The notes: generated by a model not told the origin, from the sequence alone. 64,000 nt of DNA from Clostridia bacterium (GCA_017435385.1 JAFSFB010000014.1:1-64000); one strand, 5' to 3'. Numbered from the stretch's first letter, positions 37,209-46,513 are shown. Numbers and translations: made by a program.

Positions 37209-37680
37209 TGCGGCAATCTGCAGCCGCACTTTAGAAAGGAGGTAATTAAACCGACAAAAAATCAATCATCTGACAACAGAATGCATTTCATTATGCCTCT
37301 CATATCACTCTTTTCTGTTGTCAAAAGAATACTTAAAGGAGGAATTATTCATGAAAGAAACGCCGCCCCCTCCATAGCCGAACCAAGATGAGGTGATGGA
37401 GAAAAGCGAAGGAAACAGAAATGTTGTTTCCTTCGCAATGACCGGCAAAGCCGGGATGTGTGAGGAACAGCTGATGCTGAATATTGCAAAAGCAAAAGCT
37501 GTTTCTCACTTTTGCGGATACAGTTTTCATGTCCGCAAAACCTATGCTGGTTATTTCATTTTTAGGAAATAACCAGCTAACTCAAAAAACGAAAGGAAAT
37601 TGCGGTGAATTTTACTCAGAAACCTTTCCGGTGTCTGCGGTTTGTATCAACCCTGACGGCAGATTTTATATAATCTGCGC
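37209..37680 (+). other. array of perfect stem-loops
   Basis: Seven stem-loops in 470 bases: 37209-37228 (6 bp), 37271-37323 (11 bp, 31-base loop), 37407-37435 (11 bp), 37442-37454 (5 bp), 37511-37540 (9 bp), 37546-37577 (11 bp) and 37661-37680 (7 bp). All stems are perfect. AAAGGAGG occurs at 37235-37242 without a well-spaced ATG. It could be a structured RNA, a transfer or single-strand origin, or the leader of the recombinase-like gene. Confidence 0.55.
37351..37572 (+). other. amber-interrupted small ORF (MKETPPPP-stop)
   Basis: A strong AAAGGAGG leads to an ATG and the peptide MKETPPPP, ended by TAG (37375-37377). The same frame then stays open for another 64 codons to 37572 (PNQDEVMEKSEG onward), with an internal ATG at 37396 that would give 58 residues. 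CAG to TAG is a single change, so this may be a recently broken ~73-residue gene. Alternatives are a poly-proline leader peptide or readthrough. The distal part overlaps four perfect hairpins, so it may not be coding at all. Confidence 0.4.
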
Positions 37681-37777
37681 TTCCTCAGAAGCCCTTGATC
37701 TGTTTAACACTTATGTGGACGGTCGGAAAGTCCGTTGCAAAGCAGAAACTTTCTTACTCAGAAAAGGAGTTGATTTA

Positions 37778-38734
37778 ATGAATAAAAAACAATATAAAAA
37801 AACAATAACACGAACTCTTCGTGATGATGCATATGAATTTTTTAAAGAGAATTACGAGAACAATGTAACCTGCTCGGCGTACATACGCAATTATAATCGG
37901 TTTATTACTTTTTGCCGTGAGCGTTACAACGCCAAAAACAAAGAGGATTGCAAGGCACATATTGAACAATACATTAAATATCTTGTTGAAGAAAAATCAT
38001 TGTCGCCAAGCACGGTCCACACCTATGTTGCACCTGTGGTTTTGTATCACGGCGAATCGCTTAATGACTATGAATTGCCTAAAAGAATTGTGGCACACAA
38101 TACCCGTTCCCGCAACGGAAGAAAAACCTATTGTAAAAATGCTGATACGGACAATCCAGCGTTTGCAAGGGTGGTGGCGTTCCAAAGGGCCGTCGGACTC
38201 CGCAGAGACGAATTAAAACGGTTAAGAAAAACTGATTTTGTATTTGACGAATCGAATTATCCCTGCGTCCGAATAAAACAAGGCAAGGGGGGCAAAAGAT
38301 TTCTCGCCCGCATTCTTCCTGAAGATGTCGAATTTGTTAAATCATATTTTGACGGTACCGATGATTTTGTTTTCAGCCGTGAAGAGATGAAGAACAAGCT
38401 CGATCTTCATAAGATTCGCGCACTTCACGCACAGGATATGTATAAATATTATTTGCACCGATTGGAAACCGAGCCCAGTTACCGTGATATTTTGACCAAA
38501 GAAATATATGCCCGCTGGAACAGGGACTGCAAAACAAAAGACGGCAAACGCAAGAAACTGCCGGCAGACGAAATCGAGGGGTATTATTTTCTTCGCGGAG
38601 AAAACCGCAAACTTGCCAAAAGAAAAGGTCTGCCAGTTAAGTACGATAAAACAGCACTTTTGGCCGTTTCAATTTTCAGCCTCGCGCATTTCAGAAACGA
38701 TGTCACCGTCGCTAATTATTTGTTGAATTTTTAA
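37778..38734 (+). CDS. divergent tyrosine-recombinase-like protein
   Basis: 318-residue protein. A SAM-like core-binding N-terminus (residues ~10-105) is followed by a catalytic-type domain. Candidate active residues are the Arg in VGLRRDELKRL, HKIR in place of HxxR, and His/Tyr in LAHFRNDVTVANYLL near the C-terminus. The motifs are weaker than in the integrase at 50.1 kb. Such proteins occur on Clostridial elements as accessory recombinases or resolvases. AAAGGAG nine bases upstream fixes the ATG at 37778, although the frame is open further upstream. Activity is uncertain. Confidence 0.7.
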   Translation: MNKKQYKKTITRTLRDDAYEFFKENYENNVTCSAYIRNYNRFITFCRERYNAKNKEDCKAHIEQYIKYLVEEKSLSPSTVHTYVAPVVLYHGESLNDYELPKRIVAHNTRSRNGRKTYCKNADTDNPAFARVVAFQRAVGLRRDELKRLRKTDFVFDESNYPCVRIKQGKGGKRFLARILPEDVEFVKSYFDGTDDFVFSREEMKNKLDLHKIRALHAQDMYKYYLHRLETEPSYRDILTKEIYARWNRDCKTKDGKRKKLPADEIEGYYFLRGENRKLAKRKGLPVKYDKTALLAVSIFSLAHFRNDVTVANYLLNF

Positions 38735-38739
38735 ATCGG

Positions 38740-38767
38740 AACTTCGTCTTCAAAGACGGAGTTTTTC
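38740..38767 (+). terminator. intrinsic terminator
   Basis: 11-bp stem with one G-T pair (38740-38750 with 38753-38763), then a T-run. Confidence 0.8.
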
Positions 38768-38798
38768 TTCTGCTCAGAAACACAAATCAAAAATCTTT

Positions 38799-38811
38799 TC
38801 TTACATACTTT
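38799..38811 (+). promoter_or_regulatory. element motif TCTTACATACTTT, copy 5
   Basis: Lies between a terminator and the ribosome site of the next gene, 42 bases before its ATG. That is where a promoter is needed, and no sigma-A promoter is visible. Confidence 0.65.
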
Positions 38812-38852
38812 CTGTGACTACGAAAAAGTAACGAATTAAAGGAGGTGAAAAT

Positions 38853-39251
38853 ATGCCAAGTCTCTCAATAAAATACAAAGGAACAATATACCGTGTTAAA
38901 CCAAATCCTGACAACTCGGGCGTGCGTTTTTTTAAGTTGCAAAAAAGACGCCTTGTCTGGCTTTCAACTATTATTGACGACGGAAAATCTTTCTACTATT
39001 GTGAAAGTGGTTTGTTTGGCCTAAGACTGTCAGAAAAAACATATCCCACAAATTACAAAGAAATTTTTGAACATGATATCGAGGAGTTTACAGTTACAAC
39101 TCCCTACAACAACAAATTTATTGTTCAGTTTGGCTATAACAGCAACAATGAACCAACACACTTCGTCATCGGATTTGATGATGGAAACACCGCCAAAATG
39201 ATTGGCAAATCATTGTTGGTGTTAGGAAAATTTACAGTTATATTTTTATAG
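38853..39251 (+). CDS. hypothetical protein, paralog A
   Basis: 132-residue soluble protein with a perfect AAAGGAGGTG ribosome site. I recognise no family. It is distantly similar to the 139-residue product at 39752. Both have a V-x-P/R-x-PD-x-S/TG-V/I-x-F segment near residue 20, a lysine-rich strand, a D/Q-G-x-x-F/Y segment near 50 and TPY/TPF near 85. The pair flank a secreted CAP-domain gene in one apparent operon. Confidence 0.7.
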   Translation: MPSLSIKYKGTIYRVKPNPDNSGVRFFKLQKRRLVWLSTIIDDGKSFYYCESGLFGLRLSEKTYPTNYKEIFEHDIEEFTVTTPYNNKFIVQFGYNSNNEPTHFVIGFDDGNTAKMIGKSLLVLGKFTVIFL

Positions 39252-39266
39252 GAGGATTTATTGATT

Positions 39267-39734
39267 ATGAAAACATTTATATCATTAATATTATCATTGA
39301 TAATGACGGCGTCCGGATTGTTCGGCAATCTGATTGCTGGAACAAAAAAACCGGATTTTTGCAGTAAAGAAGAATTTGATATTTATACCGCCGTAAACGA
39401 GGTCAGAAAAGACGAAGGCGTTCAGACTTTAGAGTTGGACGAAGAATTGTCTCGACTCGCTCATATACGTGCAAAAGAACAACCTGAACTAAAGGGTCAC
39501 ACAAGACCTGATCACAGTAGATTTCTTACCATATTCACTGAATATGATTACAAATGCAACCGTGCAGGCGAAAATATATACATCACATCATCATTTGATG
39601 TTGAACGCGGTGTTCGGGGATGGTATAACTCGGTGTCCCACCGCGAGAATATGCTTGCCCGATGGGTTAAGACAGGCGTAGGAATATATTCCGCAGACGG
39701 TAGAACGTATTGCGTTCAGCTTTTTGCGTGTTAA
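39267..39734 (+). CDS. secreted CAP/SCP-domain protein
   Basis: Exported 155-residue protein with an N-terminal signal peptide (about residues 1-24) and a CAP/SCP-PR1 domain. The family segments are VNEVRKDEGV, RAGENIY and GWYNSVSHRENML. Bacterial members are often spore-coat, cell-wall or host-interaction proteins; enzymatic activity is usually undefined. AGGAGG lies 11 bases before the ATG at 39267 and 5 bases before an in-frame TTG at 39261, so either start is possible. It lies between two related hypothetical genes. Confidence 0.8.
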   Translation: MKTFISLILSLIMTASGLFGNLIAGTKKPDFCSKEEFDIYTAVNEVRKDEGVQTLELDEELSRLAHIRAKEQPELKGHTRPDHSRFLTIFTEYDYKCNRAGENIYITSSFDVERGVRGWYNSVSHRENMLARWVKTGVGIYSADGRTYCVQLFAC

Positions 39735-39751
39735 ATGAAAGGAGAAATAAC

Positions 39752-40171
39752 ATGTCACTTGAAAAAATACCGATTATATCGAAAACGGTTCATTTCAGTG
39801 TTGAAAGAAGCCCTGATGATACGGGCATCGTTTTTACATACAAACAAAACAACCGTAAAAAAGTTGCCGCAATGCTTATTGATCAAGGAGATTATTTTGA
39901 TTTCGTGACAATCGACCACAGAGGAATTGATATGACTGAATTCAATCCCGAAACGGTATTGATGCTCAAAAGCGGAAAACCCGCTCCGCTTGAATCCGAA
40001 CAGCAAATGGAGGTTGACACACCCTTTGGCAGGCAGTTAATTGTCAGACATCTGTATGCAGACGAAAGACCTGCCGGGGTTATCGTTGCTTGCAAACAGG
40101 ATAACCTTCTGATATCCGTTCTTGTTTGCGGAGAAACAGAAGATAACCTTTGTTTTATGCTCGCAAAATGA
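39752..40171 (+). CDS. hypothetical protein, paralog B
   Basis: 139-residue soluble protein of unknown family, distantly related to the product at 38853 (shared SPDDTGIVF-type segment, then DQGDYFDF and TPFGRQ). AAAGGAG precedes the ATG at 39752. It is the last gene of the CAP-protein cluster. Confidence 0.7.
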   Translation: MSLEKIPIISKTVHFSVERSPDDTGIVFTYKQNNRKKVAAMLIDQGDYFDFVTIDHRGIDMTEFNPETVLMLKSGKPAPLESEQQMEVDTPFGRQLIVRHLYADERPAGVIVACKQDNLLISVLVCGETEDNLCFMLAK

Positions 40172-40217
40172 TTAACTTACTTTCTTTTTCCTTCTTTTTT
40201 ATATATTCATAAGCGAA

Positions 40218-40243
40218 CCCCCGATTCCGTTTGGAGTCGGGGG
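40218..40243. terminator. bidirectional terminator
   Basis: 11-bp GC-rich stem with one G-T pair (40218-40228 with 40233-40243), between two convergent genes. Confidence 0.75.
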
Positions 40244-40251
40244 CTTGCTTG

Positions 40252-43200
40252 TTATATCAGCGAATTAAACGCTATGTTTGTTATCGAAAACACCTGCCTT
40301 ATATAATAAAGAATTATCCACCATAGGCTTACTTCAGAGCTAACACCTTCTCTGTCACAAATTCTATTACCATTTTCATTAGCAATGGTGTTACCGTTTT
40401 TGTCCACAGCATAGGCTTCGATTATAACATCGCCATTCGATTTTGAAGTTACGGTACATATTTTACCTGATACAGATGGGTCAAGAGTAACTCCGCTGCC
40501 TTCAACAATTCTCCATTTTATTTTTGCGCCTTCGGGAAGTCCCGTTGCATTTGCATAAAGAACTATTGACTCTCCGTATTGAATAGTTCGTTCTGATGGA
40601 GTGGCAATTGTGATTCTCGCATCTGATGACGGTGTTGATGAATAAAGCATATTCTGACAAAGACTTGTTCTTACCGATCTGTTATAACCACTATCCCTGC
40701 TTATAACAATACTAAAATAATATTTGTAGTTATAATCGGAAGGGTCAAATTCTTTTTCCCCTGTGTTTGTGCTTAATAGCTTTACTCCTGTTCCGTTTTC
40801 GTTGTTTGTCCCAAACCATCTGTATATTTTATCGAATCCGGCAACATCGAACGTAAGATTGCCTTCAAAATATTCAGAAGGCAAATCATTGATGATTGCA
40901 GGTGCCTTAACAAATGTTAATCCGTACTGCTCTGCGTAGGTTTGTGCGTAAGTATCGGGAGTTCCGTAAATTGTGAGGCTATAACCTTTTGCATCAAGTG
41001 AACATTCTGAAAATTCGGAAGACAGAATTGCGATTGAATTTTCAGCAGTCGGCAAACTTGAAGCATTTTTGAGCTTGGGAGCATCAAAGTATGATACAGA
41101 GCTTTCAAAAAATGCATTTTTACCCAAATCAGTTAAATACGGCAATTCAAGTTTTGTTAATGCACCAGTATATGCAAATGCATAATCTGCGGTGGTTTTT
41201 AGGTTCGGAGCGTTTAAGGAATTGAATGTTGTGTTTTGATGATGCGTCTCATGCAAAATGTCATAATATGTAAAACAATATTTGCCTATAGTTTCAAGTT
41301 CGGGAGCAATCAGAGATTCTATTGAAGAGTTTTTAAACGCATAATTGCCGATCTTTTTAGCATTTGGCAGCCTGACATTTTTTAAAGAATATGTTTCTGC
41401 AAAAGCATTGTTTCCGACAATTTTAACTTTAGGTATAAATACACTGATTAAATTTTCACAATATATGAACGACTCATCACAAATTGTTTCTGCTTTTGGA
41501 AGTGATATCGAAGTAAGATTATAGCATCTGTTAAAAAGTCTGCAGTTTTCAATTGTAACCACGTTAGGAAAGCTAATTTTAATCAAATTTATGCATCTAC
41601 TGAATGTTCCAAGATCTTCGTGTTTTACTGTAGGGGTAATTCTTATTGTTGAGATAAATTCTTTAACATTTGGTGTGTTTAATTTTTTCAACCAATAACA
41701 ATTGGCAAATGCACCAAAATCAATAGAGGTAACCATAGGACAGTTGACTTCCCACAAAACATTACAGTTTTTAAAAGCGTAAGCGGGTAATTGAGTTATT
41801 AAAGGAAGTTCCGCATATTTTAAGTGTTTAAAAGTTGAGAATGCGTTCTTGCCGATTTCAGTAAGTTTTGGAAAATTGATTTCTCTTACACCCAATATCA
41901 TACTTCCAACAGTTTCAATGTTTGGAGCATCAAACTCAACAACATTTATTCCTAATATTCCGCTGTCTCCAACATTAACCAAGCCTTTCGCTGATATATA
42001 TATAGCATTTCTGACATAAAGACCATAATATGCTATGTCGGTTAACGTTTCAGGGAAAACAACACTCACTATATTATCGTTACGTATAGCTTCTTTTCCG
42101 ATTCCCGTCACCGTAATTCCGTTTATTGTTTCAGGAACAATAAATTCTTTAAGTTCCCCAGTGTAAGATAATAAATATCCGTCAGAATCTATTGTGAAAT
42201 CTTTTTCGTCTGCATAAAACAGCATTCTGTACTCTGCCGTGTTATGAACACTTTTCATCCCTTCAGGAGAATATGCAACAGTTCGAATTGATTGTGAACC
42301 TGATATATTAATAGGCGAAGAATATAAAGTAGCAGTATCTTTTGTGGGATATACCTCATCGGTTGTATAGTAGATTTCATAACCTTCAGGTGCAGAAATA
42401 GTTACTTTAAACTCATTGTGATATGTACCCGATTCAACAGAAATATCGGGCTTAATTGCTTTTTCATAACCTAAAACAATTCCTATGGCATTTTGTATCT
42501 GAGGCATTCCGTAACCGTAATAAAGACTTTCATCAGAAGCCATATCTTCGATTAACGCCTCTTTGGGCGCATTGTCATCGCTATAATCATAATCTTCTAT
42601 AACATGAAAACCATCGTGATAGAAAAGCTCTTCATAAGGAACGGAAGATTCTATCAGAATATTTTTTACTTGGTTGATTGATAACTCAGGACTAACAGCC
42701 AAAACCATCGCTGCCGTAGCTGAAACAAACGGTGCAGAAAAAGATGTTCCGTAATCATCTGTCGAGTCCTGGAATTCAATGTTGTGACCGGGAGCAACAA
42801 AATCTATTTCTTCTCCAAAATTTGAGAAGAAGCTATGGTTTCCCTTTTGATCTATAGAACCTACCGTAAAAACTTCATCAAAAGCCGCCGGATAGGAATT
42901 CCTGACATCAGCACCCTCATTGCCTGCAGCACAAACGACAACAACATTTTTACTATATGCATATTGCACCGCTTCATAAAGAACATTTGAAAATGTATTA
43001 CTTGCACTACTGATATTTATAACATCCGCACCGTCATCAACTGCCAATTCTATTCCTAACGCTACGGATAAGTTAGTGCCAAAACCATAACAATTTAGTG
43101 TTTTATACTCAACAAGTTTCACATTTTCAGGGGTATTATCAAAAATAACACTTGTAACATGAGAACCATGACGATGTTCGGTTTCCACACTGTTTGGTGT

Positions 43201-43737
43201 GCCTGTATCACTAAGGTTATATCCGGAATCTATAACCCTGCCTTCCCAAGTTTCTTCATAACAGTTTGCCCCCGTATCCAAAACAGCAACAACCACTTCA
43301 TTCATCGGGATATTATTATTAACAACATACTCTTTAGCTTCATCACCTTGTATCATATAATTGCCGTAAGACAGAGCTTGGCTTTCAACAACTCCGTCAA
43401 GCTCTGCCCACTTTACATAAGGTAAACTGTTATAGTATTCAACAGCTTCTTGTGCCGTTTCCGCATCTGAATACTGATAGATATAAAGATTGTTGTTTTC
43501 AACAATACACTCCGCAAATCCGTATATGTTTGGATTGACGGTTGCTTTGACTATAACTCTGCACGCTGCCGAATCTTCAAGCTCTTTGCCTTCTGCAGAT
43601 TCTTCTGCATATAACTCGGACATTTCCTCCGCAAATTCTTCAATGGAGGTGTTTTCAACAGCCAAAGCAGGAATGACAAGCATTACAGATGAAAGTATCA
43701 AACCAATACAGCAAATTATACTTATAATCTTTTTCAT
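40252..43737 (-). CDS. secreted subtilisin-like protease with leucine-rich repeats
   Basis: Exported serine protease of 1161 residues. The order is signal peptide (1-26), I9-like propeptide (~58-118), and S8 catalytic domain with D154, H190 and S332 plus oxyanion N273. Then come a chitobiase-type beta domain (~440-505) and BspA-like LRR_5 repeats (~520-930). An Ig-like region follows, ending in a hydrophobic tryptophan-containing segment. All catalytic residues are intact. The BspA-type repeats suggest adhesion, so it may be a surface or matrix protease acting on host or competitor proteins. The ATG at 43737 fits GGGGTGG upstream. It is divergent from an Agr-like two-component system, which may control it. 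Confidence 0.88.
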   Translation of the reverse strand: MKKIISIICCIGLILSSVMLVIPALAVENTSIEEFAEEMSELYAEESAEGKELEDSAACRVIVKATVNPNIYGFAECIVENNNLYIYQYSDAETAQEAVEYYNSLPYVKWAELDGVVESQALSYGNYMIQGDEAKEYVVNNNIPMNEVVVAVLDTGANCYEETWEGRVIDSGYNLSDTGTPNSVETEHRHGSHVTSVIFDNTPENVKLVEYKTLNCYGFGTNLSVALGIELAVDDGADVINISSASNTFSNVLYEAVQYAYSKNVVVVCAAGNEGADVRNSYPAAFDEVFTVGSIDQKGNHSFFSNFGEEIDFVAPGHNIEFQDSTDDYGTSFSAPFVSATAAMVLAVSPELSINQVKNILIESSVPYEELFYHDGFHVIEDYDYSDDNAPKEALIEDMASDESLYYGYGMPQIQNAIGIVLGYEKAIKPDISVESGTYHNEFKVTISAPEGYEIYYTTDEVYPTKDTATLYSSPINISGSQSIRTVAYSPEGMKSVHNTAEYRMLFYADEKDFTIDSDGYLLSYTGELKEFIVPETINGITVTGIGKEAIRNDNIVSVVFPETLTDIAYYGLYVRNAIYISAKGLVNVGDSGILGINVVEFDAPNIETVGSMILGVREINFPKLTEIGKNAFSTFKHLKYAELPLITQLPAYAFKNCNVLWEVNCPMVTSIDFGAFANCYWLKKLNTPNVKEFISTIRITPTVKHEDLGTFSRCINLIKISFPNVVTIENCRLFNRCYNLTSISLPKAETICDESFIYCENLISVFIPKVKIVGNNAFAETYSLKNVRLPNAKKIGNYAFKNSSIESLIAPELETIGKYCFTYYDILHETHHQNTTFNSLNAPNLKTTADYAFAYTGALTKLELPYLTDLGKNAFFESSVSYFDAPKLKNASSLPTAENSIAILSSEFSECSLDAKGYSLTIYGTPDTYAQTYAEQYGLTFVKAPAIINDLPSEYFEGNLTFDVAGFDKIYRWFGTNNENGTGVKLLSTNTGEKEFDPSDYNYKYYFSIVISRDSGYNRSVRTSLCQNMLYSSTPSSDARITIATPSERTIQYGESIVLYANATGLPEGAKIKWRIVEGSGVTLDPSVSGKICTVTSKSNGDVIIEAYAVDKNGNTIANENGNRICDREGVSSEVSLWWIILYYIRQVFSITNIAFNSLI

Positions 43738-43837
43738 AAAGACACCACCCCAATTAAATGCTATCATAAATCAAATATAATTAAATAAGAGTGGCTGAAA
43801 CGATACCGATTTCGGCAAAAACGATTATAAACAACAG

Positions 43838-43867
43838 TTGAAAGAATCAGAGTTGATATGGTAAAAT
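43838..43867 (+). promoter_or_regulatory. sigma-A promoter of two-component system
   Basis: TTGAAA (43838-43843), 18-bp spacer, TAAAAT (43862-43867). Two direct repeats ACAGTTGA (43834-43841) and AGAGTTGA (43849-43856) overlap it. They resemble half-sites of LytTR regulators, though their spacing is not the AgrA one. Confidence 0.55.
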
Positions 43868-43888
43868 ATAATTGGGTAGGTGTTTGAA

Positions 43889-44605
43889 ATGATTAATGTT
43901 TTGATTTGTGATGATAACGCCGTTTTTCTTGATGAAATAAACAGACTCACAAAGGATTTCGGTCAAAAGCACAATTTAGAATTGAATATTGATTTGAGAG
44001 AGTCTGCAGACTTTATTTTTGAAGAAAATGCGGTTTATGATATCGCATTCATTGATATTGAAATGCCGAAAACAAGCGGTCTTATTCTCGCAGAAGAATT
44101 GCAGAAAAACAATCCCGATATTATCGTTATTGTTGTTACATCATTTCAGCATTATCTTGATGATGCTATGAGAATTCACGTTTTTAGGTATCTTTCAAAG
44201 CCCATTGATGTAACAAGATTTTTTGAAAATTTCAAAGATGCCGTTAAGGAATATAACAACATAAGCAAGTCAATTGTTTTTGATTTGAAGGATAGAGTTG
44301 TAAGTGTAAAAACAAAAGATATTCTCTATATCGAAAACAAAAAGCACGGTTCATTTATAGTCACAAAATATGATTCTTTCACCGTAAACAAAAAGCCGAA
44401 GGAGATTTGTTCATTAATTAACCAACCCAACTGTTTTGTTTATTCCCATAACAGTTATGTTGTTAATCTGCAAAACGTGATAGATTTTGATAAAAACAGC
44501 ATAAAGCTCAGAAGAAATGATAATGAAACGGTATCGGCATATATGTCACAGAGAAAATATTCTGATTTCAAAAAAGCGTTTTTGACTTTTGCAGGAGGTA
44601 TATGA
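43889..44605 (+). CDS. LytTR-family response regulator (AgrA-like)
   Basis: 238-residue regulator. The receiver domain has acidic pocket CDD near residue 9 and phospho-acceptor D56 in FIDIEMP. A LytTR DNA-binding domain follows from ~135 (DRVVSVKTKDILYIEN, then KPKEICSLI). AGGTG six bases before the ATG at 43889 supports that start over a GTG three codons earlier. It overlaps the kinase gene, so the pair is coupled. Agr-type systems usually respond to a cyclic peptide. No agrB or agrD is recognisable nearby. Confidence 0.9.
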   Translation: MINVLICDDNAVFLDEINRLTKDFGQKHNLELNIDLRESADFIFEENAVYDIAFIDIEMPKTSGLILAEELQKNNPDIIVIVVTSFQHYLDDAMRIHVFRYLSKPIDVTRFFENFKDAVKEYNNISKSIVFDLKDRVVSVKTKDILYIENKKHGSFIVTKYDSFTVNKKPKEICSLINQPNCFVYSHNSYVVNLQNVIDFDKNSIKLRRNDNETVSAYMSQRKYSDFKKAFLTFAGGI

Positions 44606-45903
44606 TGAATAAAGTTTATTATTTGCTTATATTTTTGTTTGAGCAGTTTGTTGCATATATGTATTTCAAAAACAAATTTGAAACAAAAAGAAATGCTTTT
44701 GTAATTATTATCTGCTATCTTTTATCGTTTGCGGTTCAGTTTTCGGTTAGTTTAACCGGTATGGCTGAATTGAATATATTGTCATTTCTGATATGCAATA
44801 TTCTTGTTGTCTTTATATGCTTTGGAGCAACAATCAAGCAAAATATCTTTAATGTTCTTTTGCTTGAGGTAATAATGATTGCAACAGAGCTGATTATTAT
44901 GTATCCTGTTTCAATTCTGCTTGATATACAGTTGACTGAATATATGAATGATGCATCGGTGATGCTATTTGAAACAATTGCAACAAAATCATTGTATTTT
45001 CTTGTTGTATATATCTTTTCAAAAATATCATTCAAAGAGAAAAACAAGCTCAAAAATGATTTTTCTTTATCGCTGTTTGTTTTGCCGTTATCATCTGTAT
45101 TTACACTTTTGTGCTTGATGTATCTGACGGCACATTTGGAGCTTGACCAATTCACATATATAATTTTTATTGTAATTTCATTTGTGCTTTTGCTTTCAAA
45201 TGTAATTGTGTTTTTTGTTCACGAAAAGGTTGTTTCAACTCTTGTTGAAAATTCAGAATATCAGCTTGAAAAACAAAAAGCAGAAATCAATCACGAATAT
45301 TATGCCGAGCTGGAACGTCAGTATGATTTGTCAAACATCCTTATTCACGATATAAAGAAACATCTTGGAGTTGTTCGTACTTATCTGACGGGAAACGAAA
45401 CAGACAAAGCGATTTCATATATTGATTCAGTTTATGAAAGCAACGAAATTCAGTCATTAAAACAATTCAGCAAAAACAAATTAATCAATGTTATAGTAAG
45501 CCGATATGCTCAGCTTTGCAGGAATAACGAGATCGAGTTTGAAACAGATATCCGCAATGTAGATTTCTCATTTATGGATGAAAGCGACTTGACTGCTCTT
45601 TTGGATAACCTTCTTGAAAATGCTTTTGAAGCGGCGAAAAGTACGGCAGAAAAGAGAATAGACTTGTTTGTTGAAAACAAGAATGAGCATTATATAATTG
45701 TTAAAGTCAGGAATTCGTGCGATACTCCGCCAACACAAAAAGGCAACAGATTCATTTCTTCAAAGCAGAATAAAAATTATCACGGCATCGGAATAAAAAG
45801 TATAGAACGAATAGCTCAGAAATATGACGGCAGTTCTGATTTTGAGTATGATGACAGAAACAAAACGTTCTGTGCTGTTGTAATGTTGAAAAATAAAATA
45901 TAA
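44605..45903 (+). CDS. GHKL sensor histidine kinase (AgrC-like)
   Basis: Membrane kinase of 432 residues. About six N-terminal transmembrane helices span residues 1-195. A coiled linker, the phospho-acceptor H248 in LIHDIKKHLG, and a GHKL ATPase domain with the N-box LLDNLLENAFEAA and the G-box GIGIKSIE follow. This layout is that of peptide-sensing AgrC/ComD kinases. The ATG at 44605 has better spacing from GGAGG than the one at 44602. The signal is unknown because no peptide precursor or processing protease is seen; it may sense a host-cell or chromosome-encoded peptide. Confidence 0.9.
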   Translation: MNKVYYLLIFLFEQFVAYMYFKNKFETKRNAFVIIICYLLSFAVQFSVSLTGMAELNILSFLICNILVVFICFGATIKQNIFNVLLLEVIMIATELIIMYPVSILLDIQLTEYMNDASVMLFETIATKSLYFLVVYIFSKISFKEKNKLKNDFSLSLFVLPLSSVFTLLCLMYLTAHLELDQFTYIIFIVISFVLLLSNVIVFFVHEKVVSTLVENSEYQLEKQKAEINHEYYAELERQYDLSNILIHDIKKHLGVVRTYLTGNETDKAISYIDSVYESNEIQSLKQFSKNKLINVIVSRYAQLCRNNEIEFETDIRNVDFSFMDESDLTALLDNLLENAFEAAKSTAEKRIDLFVENKNEHYIIVKVRNSCDTPPTQKGNRFISSKQNKNYHGIGIKSIERIAQKYDGSSDFEYDDRNKTFCAVVMLKNKI

Positions 45904-45940
45904 ATCAAAACCACAGGTCCAGTAAAAACGGACAATAGAC

Positions 45941-45976
45941 ACCCCCTATTGTAAGGATAATACTACAGTAGGGGGT
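45941..45976 (+). terminator. terminator-like hairpin after kinase gene
   Basis: 13-bp stem with one G-T pair (45941-45953 with 45964-45976), followed by moderately T-rich sequence. Confidence 0.65.
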
Positions 45977-46191
45977 ATTGTTATGCATCCGTTTGCATTA
46001 CCAAGGCAATATGCTCTTCATTTGCATTGTTCAGAAAGACAAGGATTAAACAAGCGGTAACCGAATTTATATTCTTTAAAGTAAAGTATTATTTATTATG
46101 CAAAAGCAGAATCGATGTTTTGTTGACAACTGAAGGCAACAGTATTCGTCGGTTATTGTTGTAACTGTTCATTACAATACATATAGGTGAT

Positions 46192-46243
46192 AAGAAGCGA
46201 ACAGTTTGTTGCAATTAAACTTTTCTTTTATTGGTCGCTTCTT
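46192..46243 (+). other. stem-loop in non-coding region
   Basis: AAGAAGCGA/TCGCTTCTT stem (46192-46200, 46235-46243) with a 34-base loop. A second stem CTTGCC/GGCAAG follows near 46377-46398. The 1.37-kb stretch 45904-47271 has no gene I can support; it holds these hairpins, the terminator at 46514 and the tandem repeats. Confidence 0.4.
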
Positions 46244-46513
46244 TGTTCAAAGCTGCTCTTAACGGCTCATTTGCCTGCATTTCAATATTAAAGGACAATC
46301 AGGTTAACTTGTGTGTCGCAGCTTGTCTGCGGGCTTTACGGCTGATTTACAACATAAGGGTAATGCCGATAACCACTTGCCAATGTAAGCGGCAAGCAAC
46401 AGACCTTTTGCATCGGCGTTTGTGCTTGCCGGCTCCGCTCTACAGCTGAAAAAAGAGCATAAGTGTAATTCATAATCCATCATAAGGGTAAATAAATATT
46501 GTTAAATATAAAC

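Noticed and set aside
37245..37391. 48-codon frame starting at ATT after AAAGGAGG
   Set aside because: The ribosome site is only two bases from the ATT, and the frame contains both arms of a perfect 11-bp hairpin and overlaps the MKETPPPP frame. Noted as possible but not supported.
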